Of a stretch of DNA of 7,087 nucleotides, positions 1 to 3,818 are shown in pieces (positions within the stretch are counted from its first letter, which is position 1; each line of letters opens with the position of its first letter). A program made the translations under genes and the position numbers. Source of the stretch: an archaeon (GTDB lineage: Archaea; Nanobdellota; Nanobdellia; Woesearchaeales; GW2011-AR9); NCBI GenBank assembly GCA_023266155.1, contig JAHFRS010000038.1, positions 1 through 7,087 on the forward strand. The letters are read 5' to 3'. The notes under the pieces were generated by a model that searched no databases, was not told where the DNA came from, and was given only the letters and a program-made list of their open reading frames with translations.

Positions 1-50
1 AATATTTCATTGATTTAGCACAGGCTTTTAAGAAGGAAGAGAAATCATAA
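1..50 (+). CDS. C-terminal tail of an unidentified protein (partial)
   Basis: The frame beginning at base 3 is open from the window edge to a TAA at 48-50 and encodes 15 residues ending in KKEEKS. The lysine/glutamate-rich end looks like a normal protein C-terminus, but it is too short to assign to a family. The next gene has its own TATA-like box at 65-74, so it need not be co-transcribed with this one. The frame could be open by chance. Confidence 0.3.
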   Translation, partial: YFIDLAQAFKKEEKS

Positions 51-64
51 ATTCTTGGCAACAG

Positions 65-74
65 ATTTTTATAG
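65..74 (+). promoter_or_regulatory. TATA-like box for the nucleotidyltransferase gene
   Basis: The sequence TTTTTATAGG is centred about 26 nt before the ATG at 96. This is the archaeal spacing between TATA box and transcription start, so the mRNA would begin at or next to the start codon (leaderless). No Shine-Dalgarno sits at a useful distance from the ATG. Confidence 0.45.
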
Positions 75-95
75 GAAGAGTGTTTTCTTTCCAGT

Positions 96-461
96 ATGGA
101 GCTTCCGGAAGTCGTTACTGAATTGAAGAAGAATAAAGCCGTAGAGACGATTATCCAGTTTGGTTCCTCGTTGGAGAGGACAGACTATCGAGATATTGAT
201 CTGTGTATTTTTACCACAAGGGATTTGTCTTTCCAGGAAAAACTGGTCATTCGCCGGGATATCCCTGAGAAATATGACCTTACTTTCTATGATGACCTCC
301 CAACTCACATTAAGAAAGAAGTGCTTTCTCAAGGCAAGATTCTGTTTACCAAGGATTATTACAAAGTTTTAAAAGAATTACAGTACATTGATCTTGAATA
401 TCCCCCGTACCTGGCCTTTTTAGAAGAATATCACCAGGCGCGAATTGCTTCTCTCTCATGA
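96..461 (+). CDS. Minimal nucleotidyltransferase, MntA/NTP_transf_2 type
   Basis: This 121-aa protein has the nucleotidyltransferase signature: a GSS at residues 23-25, then D33-I-D35, which supply two metal-binding carboxylates. D61, in YDLTF, is a good candidate for the third. The length fits one minimal polymerase-beta-fold domain. Family members are often the antitoxin half of MNT-HEPN pairs, where they transfer AMP groups to the HEPN RNase. Others act alone, so this role is inference. The stop overlaps the start of a 39-codon ORF (ATGA), but no full HEPN protein is visible on either side. The ATG at 96 is favoured because a TATA-like box lies about 26 nt before it. Confidence is high for the fold and low for the cellular role. 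Confidence 0.8.
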   Translation: MELPEVVTELKKNKAVETIIQFGSSLERTDYRDIDLCIFTTRDLSFQEKLVIRRDIPEKYDLTFYDDLPTHIKKEVLSQGKILFTKDYYKVLKELQYIDLEYPPYLAFLEEYHQARIASLS

Positions 462-577
462 ACATCCTGATACTCCAGAGAATCAAAGAAAAATTGGATG
501 AGATTATACGCTATTATGATCAACTGATGGAAATGTTCGTAAAGAATGAGAAGAAGAAGACACTGCCGCATGGCTAA
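458..577 (+). CDS. 39-aa helical ORF overlapping the nucleotidyltransferase stop
   Basis: The ORF starts at the ATG of an ATGA overlap with the nucleotidyltransferase and ends at TAA 575-577. It encodes 39 residues. The first 30 alternate charged and hydrophobic residues (for example IKEKLDEIIRYYDQLMEMF) and look like one amphipathic helix; the tail is lysine-rich (KNEKKK). The overlap is typical of translational coupling inside an operon, and this is where a HEPN partner (DUF86/HepT type, about 110-140 aa) would be expected. The protein is far too short to be a complete HEPN domain and lacks the RX4-6H motif. It may be a remnant first helix, a genuine small protein, or chance. Confidence 0.4.
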   Translation: MNILILQRIKEKLDEIIRYYDQLMEMFVKNEKKKTLPHG

Positions 578-724
578 GCCTCAATTGACGCAGGTATTCC
601 CAAAGTATACCGGTTGGTTATACTGGTTATTGAAACCGTGGAGTATATTGCATAACTGGTGTTTTAATGTAGTGATAATTACCACGAAAAATAGAGCTAG
701 CTGATGGGAGTCCGCGTAAGAAAA
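578..724. other. Convergent intergenic spacer without a supported gene
   Basis: The spacer lies between the plus-strand nucleotidyltransferase unit and the minus-strand membrane gene. On the minus strand, short U-runs occur just past the membrane gene stop (721-724) and at 686-690, and could help termination. I see no strong hairpin and no RNA gene. A 44-codon tryptophan-rich frame at 570-704 is not supported. Confidence 0.5.
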
Positions 725-991
725 TTATCTTCTGAAATAGGCAAGTAAGATAAAATATATTGCAAAGGCAGAAACAAAAAAGGCTTGCCCTATTATTAAA
801 ATAGGATCTTTTGCAATGACAAATTTTATTAAAAAGATGGTGACGGCAACTAATCGGATAAGACTGCCTTTTAATGAAATATCTTTTGATGATCTTCTCT
901 TTATAATATGAATTATTTGAATGATTATATCAACACTGAGAGCAAAGAAAGCAATTAAAACTGCCGAATCTATTATTGTCGCTATGGTCAT
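725..991 (-). CDS. Small three-helix membrane protein, PQ-loop/SemiSWEET-like
   Basis: The protein has 88 residues from the ATG at 989-991; a TTG one codon earlier is possible but less likely. There are three hydrophobic segments at about residues 5-27, 40-57 and 62-84. Between the first two is IIQIIHIIKRRSSKDIS, which resembles the PQ-loop pattern PQIIxxxxxxSxxDIS, with the proline of the PQ pair replaced by isoleucine. After the second helix comes KDPILIIGQ, again as in SemiSWEET or PQ-loop halves. Such proteins dimerise to form small sugar-type transporters, and others have unknown substrates. Because the proline is missing, transport activity is only an inference. The promoter lies inside the end of the upstream small ORF. 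Confidence 0.6.
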   Translation of the reverse strand: MTIATIIDSAVLIAFFALSVDIIIQIIHIIKRRSSKDISLKGSLIRLVAVTIFLIKFVIAKDPILIIGQAFFVSAFAIYFILLAYFRR

Positions 992-1013
992 CAACTGTGC
1001 TTATAAGATATAA

Positions 1014-1023
1014 TTTATAAATC
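1014..1023 (-). promoter_or_regulatory. TATA box for the PQ-loop-like gene
   Basis: On the minus strand the sequence reads GAAAG-ATTTATAAATT: a purine-rich BRE followed by a near-consensus archaeal TATA box. Its centre is about 27 nt from the ATG at 991, which predicts a leaderless transcript. The box overlaps the stop codon (1015-1017) of the small membrane ORF upstream, so the two genes are packed tightly but can be transcribed separately. Confidence 0.6.
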
Positions 1024-1170
1024 TTTCTTAGACTTACCGAGTTTGACCAAATAATATATTAACCCCAGAAATAAAGTTACAGTACAAAAACTATATATCG
1101 TTCCCGATGAAAACAGCCCCAGAAATGGATTGTACAGGCTGGGGAAAAATGGTTTTAAATCTGCCCTCAT
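1015..1170 (-). CDS. 51-aa single-helix membrane protein (hypothetical)
   Basis: An ATG at 1168-1170 opens 51 codons ending in TAA at 1015-1017. The N-terminal half (RADLKPFFPSLYNPFLGLF) is rich in aromatic residues and proline. A hydrophobic segment follows at about residues 22-42 and ends in a basic tail, KLGKSKKDL, so the helix probably has its C-terminus in the cytoplasm. It starts 33 nt after the ZPR1 stop on the same strand and could share that transcript. I recognise no family. An overlapping frame at 1091-1198 (35 aa, starting MRKSMAVIDNEGRF) has a better GAGGAAG ribosome site before its second ATG. The two frames may be one gene split by a frameshift in the A/T runs near 1145-1160. 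Confidence 0.45.
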   Translation of the reverse strand: MRADLKPFFPSLYNPFLGLFSSGTIYSFCTVTLFLGLIYYLVKLGKSKKDL

Positions 1171-1203
1171 TGTCAATCACTGCCATACTCTTCCTCATCC
1201 CCC

Positions 1204-1716
1204 CTACAACCTGCTCTTCTGTGCCTTCTCTGACACAATGGCGCTATGTCCTGACTGATCCTCAATGATGATCTTAAGCGTCTCCCGTCCCACCATGACA
1301 TTATTGAGTTTCTTGATCATGTTCTTGCCTTTGCGCTTAGCACCGTCATCCTCTTCTGCGTCCAGTGAGGATTCAATCATTTTCTTTACTCTATCAAGCA
1401 ACCCTTCTATATTTGTCACGTACCCTTCCGATGCCGGACCAGGCTCAATCGTGATGATATGGGGAATTTTCACTGTCGCTTCTCCAGATTTGACCACTTT
1501 GATATTAAGATCTTCTTCAGAACTAACTTCTAAGGTATAACGACAGGGCTCTTTCTTTTCAGCAGGCTCGACATCGGCCTTGCGATAACCACAACCACTG
1601 CATTCCATGGACAGCAAAAAAACCCGCCCAAAATAAGGGATCTCCATCTGGTCTTCTTTCAGAGTGAGCTTATTCTCATCACAAAAAGTGCATTTTTGTC
1701 CTTTGAGTTCAGGCAT
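1204..1716 (-). CDS. ZPR1-related zinc-finger protein
   Basis: This 170-aa protein starts with a C4 zinc ribbon: C9-X2-C12 and C39-X2-C42. The residues between include MEIPYFGRVFLLSMECSGCG, typical of ZPR1 modules. The following beta-rich domain has the family run ATVKIPHIITIEPGPASEGY and NIEGLL, then a helical region and KIIIEDQSGHSAI near the end. Eukaryotic ZPR1 carries two such modules and acts as a chaperone for eEF1A. Archaeal proteins, like this one, have a single module and are much less studied, so a role in folding aEF1A is inferred from the family. The tail is rich in lysine and arginine. The ATG at 1716 is supported by a TATA box 25 nt upstream (leaderless). The small membrane ORF follows after 33 nt. 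Confidence 0.9.
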   Translation of the reverse strand: MPELKGQKCTFCDENKLTLKEDQMEIPYFGRVFLLSMECSGCGYRKADVEPAEKKEPCRYTLEVSSEEDLNIKVVKSGEATVKIPHIITIEPGPASEGYVTNIEGLLDRVKKMIESSLDAEEDDGAKRKGKNMIKKLNNVMVGRETLKIIIEDQSGHSAIVSEKAQKSRL

Positions 1717-1735
1717 AACTAAGGGAGAGAATGAA

Positions 1736-1747
1736 GGTTTAAAAAGA
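1736..1747 (-). promoter_or_regulatory. TATA box for the ZPR1 gene
   Basis: The minus-strand sequence TCTTTTTAAACC is centred about 25 nt before the ATG at 1716, which places transcription initiation at the start codon. No Shine-Dalgarno lies near the ATG, consistent with a leaderless mRNA. Confidence 0.5.
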
Positions 1748-1821
1748 TTATGCTTGTGGGCTGGGTATTAAAAAAAGAGGAGAGAATGGCGAGGGATAAT
1801 TGCTCTTACACTAAGTCCCAA

Positions 1822-1831
1822 ATGGTGCAAC
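1822..1831 (+). repeat. Left copy of the 10-bp target duplication of the first MITE
   Basis: ATGGTGCAAC directly abuts the left terminal inverted repeat. An identical copy abuts the right end at 2008-2017. A perfect 10-bp direct repeat exactly at the ends of an inverted repeat is the mark of transposition. Confidence 0.85.
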
Positions 1832-2007
1832 CAATGTCATTAAGTTAGTGGAAAAATCAAGAGTAACACTGACTCGCTTTTCTTATGTCCTCATAAAAAT
1901 GCGGTTCCCTTCCGTAGGAACCATCCCTTTCCGCAAAATAATATGACTATCATTTCAACGCTCGTATCTTGGTGTTACTCTTGAGAGAACTTAACTTAAT
2001 GACATTG
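1832..2007. mobile_element. 176-bp MITE with 16-bp perfect terminal repeats
   Basis: The ends are exact inverted repeats of 16 bp: CAATGTCATTAAGTTA at 1832-1847 and its complement at 1992-2007. A second perfect pair of 13 bp, TCAAGAGTAACAC, lies just inside (1857-1869 and 1972-1984). The centre holds a further hairpin (GGTTCC 1903-1908 with GGAACC 1917-1922). There is no coding capacity. The perfect 10-bp flanking duplication shows that the element was mobilised in trans by a transposase encoded elsewhere and that insertion is recent enough to have left no mutations. A duplication of about 10 bp would fit IS4-type (or IS1-type) transposases, but I cannot match the ends to a named element. Confidence 0.88.
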
Positions 2008-2017
2008 ATGGTGCAAC
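2008..2017 (+). repeat. Right copy of the 10-bp target duplication of the first MITE
   Basis: ATGGTGCAAC directly follows the right terminal repeat and is identical to the copy at 1822-1831. Confidence 0.85.
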
Positions 2018-2085
2018 GGCGCCTTTTGGGCAAGAGTTGCTTCTTATTCCCTCTGTTTTTGAGCAACCTATACTCATTTTAATCA

Positions 2086-2128
2086 TAGTAGTGCTAAAAT
2101 TTAGTGAAACTTTATTTTAGTCGTGCTA
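2086..2128 (+). promoter_or_regulatory. Repeats upstream of the ATPase promoter, candidate operator
   Basis: Two 11-mers of the form TAGTnGTGCTA (2086-2096 and 2118-2128) are identical except for one base and lie 32 bp apart, about three helical turns. Between them, CTAAAAT (2094-2100) and ATTTTAG (2114-2120) form a perfect 7-bp inverted repeat with a 13-bp spacer. All of this ends 12 bp before the TATA box of the DUF4143 gene, a good position for a regulator. In such AT-rich DNA, chance symmetry is possible. Confidence 0.4.
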
Positions 2129-2134
2129 TTATTA

Positions 2135-2150
2135 GAAAAGTTTATATATT
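2135..2150 (+). promoter_or_regulatory. BRE and TATA box for the DUF4143 ATPase gene
   Basis: GAAAAG (BRE-like, 2135-2140) runs straight into TTTATATATT (2141-2150). This is close to the archaeal consensus, with its centre 26 nt before the ATG at 2171. The transcript is predicted to be leaderless, and there is no adjacent Shine-Dalgarno. Confidence 0.7.
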
Positions 2151-2170
2151 AGTCCTCCTTTCCCTACGAT

Positions 2171-3403
2171 ATGTATATCCAAAGAGAGCTTGAAACAACC
2201 TTGCGCCGGTACCTTTCAGTCAAAGAAATCCTGGCGGTGGTGGGACCACGGCAATCCGGCAAATCGACTTTACTGGGCCATCTGATAGAGGCTCTTCCCA
2301 ACACTCACAGCATCACTTTTGAAGATCAAGATCTCCTGGCTCTTTTTGATCGGGATATCAAAGCTTTTGCCGAGCTTCACGTTAAAAAGTACGACTATGT
2401 ATTTATTGATGAAATTCAATACTCTAAACACAGTGGAAAAAGATTAAAATATATTTATGACACCTGTGCTACCAAGCTATTGATCTCTGGTTCATCGGCC
2501 ACGGAACTATCAATCCATAGTATTCGTTCTCTGGTGGGAAGAATCTTTGTCTTTAATCTATACCCCCTGTCATTTAAGGAGTTCTTACAGCACAAAAATC
2601 CATCTTTTCATACATTAATAGAGCAAGGGCACGATCAAGAGCTCAAAGAATTAAATGAATTACAGGAAGAATTTTTATTGTACGGAGGATATCCCCGTGT
2701 TGTTCTCGCTCAAAATTCAGCGGAGAAACAACAAGTTCTCAAGAATATCTATAATACTTATTTTTTACGGGAAATAAAAGAAATTCTTCAACTATCGGAG
2801 GATTATAAACTAGCTGATCTAATCAAAGCACTGGCTTTACAAATCGGCGGCATTATCAACCATCAGGAATTATCTCAACTTTCAGGGTTCACTTATTCCG
2901 ATTTAAAAAAACACCTGCAGATCTTAGAGAAGACATTTATCTGTTCATTTATACGGAATTTTCATACTAACAAAAGGACTGAATTGGTAAAGAGTCCCAA
3001 AGTCTTCTTTTTTGATACTGGATTCAGGAATGAAGTAATTAAGAATTATGCTTCAGAGCGGGTTGATAAAGGTCAGCTTCTGGAAAATTTTATCTTCACG
3101 GAATTAATAAAAAAAGGGCAGGAAGTAAAATATTGGAGAACCAAAGCCAAAGCAGAGGTTGATTTTGTACTGGAATGTCAGAATAAGCCCGTGCCTCTGG
3201 AAGTAAAAAGTATGAAAGTTGGAATTACCAGATCTTTCCGGAGTTTTTTGGAGACGTATTCGCCTGAACAGGCTTTTTTCCTCTCAGCAATGGCCGGAAA
3301 TAAAGAAAAAATAGGTAATACGACAGTCTGGCATTTGCCCATCAGTGGGATTATTATTTTAGAACAGTACTTGACGTTATCCGCAAAAGAAATGCAGAAA
3401 TAG
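2171..3403 (+). CDS. AAA_14/DUF4143-family ATPase
   Basis: The protein has 410 residues, a usual full length. An N-terminal P-loop ATPase has Walker A GPRQSGKST (25-33), Walker B YVFIDEIQ with D80-E81, a sensor-like LLISGSSATEL (103-113), and the family block GRIFVFNLYPLSFKEFL (123-139). A winged-helix-like region follows at about 225-280. The C-terminal DUF4143 domain has AEVDFVL (D331) and PLEVKS (E344, K346), the D...ExK layout of the PD-(D/E)XK nuclease fold. The family is abundant in archaea and bacteria, and its substrate and biological role are largely unknown. Lateral spread is common, and this copy stands alone between a MITE-bearing spacer and a tRNA gene. Start choice is supported by the TATA box 26 nt upstream. 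Confidence 0.92.
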   Translation: MYIQRELETTLRRYLSVKEILAVVGPRQSGKSTLLGHLIEALPNTHSITFEDQDLLALFDRDIKAFAELHVKKYDYVFIDEIQYSKHSGKRLKYIYDTCATKLLISGSSATELSIHSIRSLVGRIFVFNLYPLSFKEFLQHKNPSFHTLIEQGHDQELKELNELQEEFLLYGGYPRVVLAQNSAEKQQVLKNIYNTYFLREIKEILQLSEDYKLADLIKALALQIGGIINHQELSQLSGFTYSDLKKHLQILEKTFICSFIRNFHTNKRTELVKSPKVFFFDTGFRNEVIKNYASERVDKGQLLENFIFTELIKKGQEVKYWRTKAKAEVDFVLECQNKPVPLEVKSMKVGITRSFRSFLETYSPEQAFFLSAMAGNKEKIGNTTVWHLPISGIIILEQYLTLSAKEMQK

Positions 3404-3448
3404 ATTATAGGTGTACTATTGTGGACAGGGTGTGCCGGGGCTTGGAAG

Positions 3449-3454
3449 AAAAAA
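3449..3454 (-). terminator. U6 terminator of tRNA-Gly
   Basis: On the minus strand the tRNA discriminator base is followed by G and then six T residues. Oligo-U tracts of this kind terminate archaeal RNA polymerase without a hairpin. The tract also lies in the 52-nt convergent gap behind the DUF4143 gene. Confidence 0.65.
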
Positions 3455-3455
3455 C

Positions 3456-3540
3456 TGCGCCGGCCGGGATTCGAACCCGGATCACCGGCTCCCTTCTTCT
3501 GAATGGAAGGCCGGGATAATAGCCATTATACAACCAGCGC
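3456..3540 (-). tRNA. tRNA-Gly (anticodon UCC) with a 13-nt intron
   Basis: The 7-bp acceptor stem GCGCTGG/CCGGCGC (one G-U) is followed by a D arm with AATGGCT and the anticodon stem CCGGC/GCCGG. The T arm is CCGGG-TTCGAAT-CCCGG and the discriminator is A. CCA is not encoded. The apparent anticodon loop has 20 nt. Removing 13 nt leaves the normal loop CTTCCAA with anticodon TCC (3505-3507). The mature RNA is 72 nt before CCA addition. Bases and stems agree with archaeal glycine tRNAs. The gene has its own promoter at 3565-3574 and a T6 terminator. Confidence 0.95.
3491..3503 (-). other. 13-nt archaeal tRNA intron (bulge-helix-bulge)
   Basis: The intron lies between positions 37 and 38, the canonical archaeal site. 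In the pre-tRNA, CTTC (32-35) pairs with GAAG of the intron to form the 4-bp central helix. The 5' bulge is CA/T and the 3' bulge GG/A, both 3 nt and cut after the second base, as tRNA-splicing endonuclease EndA requires. Only six nucleotides close the inner loop, so the inner helix is minimal, about one base pair. Confidence 0.88.
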
Positions 3541-3564
3541 AATGAACTGAGAAATTCAACCTTA

Positions 3565-3574
3565 CTTTATAAAA
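3565..3574 (-). promoter_or_regulatory. TATA box for tRNA-Gly
   Basis: TTTTATAAAG on the minus strand is centred about 30 nt before the first tRNA base, leaving a leader of roughly 4 nt for RNase P to remove. The second MITE inserted only a few bases upstream of this box (target duplication 3580-3587), so it now supplies all DNA beyond the BRE. Confidence 0.6.
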
Positions 3575-3579
3575 TTTCA

Positions 3580-3587
3580 CTTATTTT
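3580..3587 (+). repeat. Left target duplication of the IS6-type MITE
   Basis: CTTATTTT directly precedes the left end GGCACTGT. The matching copy CTTATTTG follows the right end at 3799-3806 with 7 of 8 bases the same. Eight bp is the usual duplication size of IS6-family elements. Confidence 0.65.
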
Positions 3588-3798
3588 GGCACTGTTCAAA
3601 AAGTGAGTCAAGTCACTTCGTTCGTGACTCTCTTTAGGAGAGTGATGGCGAGCCGGCTGTCTCGTGCTTTAATCGCAGTATAAGTTTGAAAAACCTTGCT
3701 AGGGTTATAGAGATAAAGCACCTTCCAATGGGTCTAACGAGACTGCTGTTCTCGACAGCCATCTTGGCTTTGCCATCACTCACAAAAAAGACAGTGCC
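3588..3798. mobile_element. 211-bp MITE with IS6-family-type ends
   Basis: The outer ends GGCACTGT (3588-3595) and ACAGTGCC (3791-3798) are perfect inverted repeats, followed inward after 7 unmatched bases by GTGAGT on each arm. GGCACTGT is the typical start of IS6-family ends, as in IS26. Further inside, GAGTGATGGC pairs with GCCATCACTC (3640-3649 and 3772-3781), and GTGCTTTA with TAAAGCAC (3664-3671 and 3714-3721). The left arm adds small hairpins at 3612-3628 and 3627-3643. No transposase fragment is recognisable. A 62-codon GTG-start frame covering most of it (3634-3822, minus) is best explained as chance. The element fills the gap between fttA and the tRNA promoter and may act as the fttA 3' UTR. 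Confidence 0.75.
3784..3789 (-). terminator. U6 tract, candidate fttA terminator inside the MITE end
   Basis: On the minus strand six T residues lie 29 nt after the fttA stop codon, inside the right end of the IS6-type MITE. U-rich tracts are the signals where archaeal polymerase pauses and FttA/aCPSF1 cleaves. The stem GGCACTGT and the long fold-back of the element surround it. Confidence 0.4.
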
Positions 3799-3806
3799 CT
3801 TATTTG
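3799..3806 (+). repeat. Right target duplication of the IS6-type MITE
   Basis: CTTATTTG abuts the right end of the element and differs by its last base from CTTATTTT at the left end. It lies 12 nt past the fttA stop codon. Confidence 0.65.
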
Positions 3807-3818
3807 TGTAGCAGTAAT

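Larger units (their letters stand above)
1791..2053. repeat. Interrupted long hairpin that holds the MITE insertion
   Basis: If the MITE and one copy of its target duplication are removed, the flanks fold back on each other. CCCAAATGGTGC (1817-1828) pairs with GCGCCTTTTGGG (2019-2030) with one mismatch and one wobble around an AACG loop. CTCTT (1803-1807) pairs with AAGAG (2032-2036), and GAGGGATAA (1791-1799) pairs with TTATTCCCTC (2044-2053) with one bulge. ATTAAAA (1767-1773) and TTTTAAT (2077-2083) extend the symmetry. This may be an older, more decayed palindromic element or a structured RNA. It lies between divergent genes, so it is not obviously a terminator. A competing pair, GTTGCT/AGCAAC, lies at 2036-2041 and 2062-2067. 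Confidence 0.55.

Noticed and set aside
570..704. 44-codon plus-strand frame rich in tryptophan, overlapping the 39-aa ORF by ATGGCTAA
   Set aside because: There is no ribosome site, the composition is odd and no known domain is visible. It is probably chance in a short spacer.
1750..1848. 32-codon plus-strand frame ahead of and into the first MITE
   Set aside because: It ends inside the MITE terminal repeat, so before the insertion it had a different end. Nothing supports a protein.
3456..3540. tRNA-Gly as an attachment site of an integrated element
   Set aside because: No partial copy of the tRNA 3' end and no integrase is seen in the window.
3588..3798. A structured RNA such as RNase P or SRP RNA
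   Set aside because: The pairing is strong, but the conserved blocks of RNase P and SRP RNAs are missing, and IS6-type ends with a target duplication explain it better.
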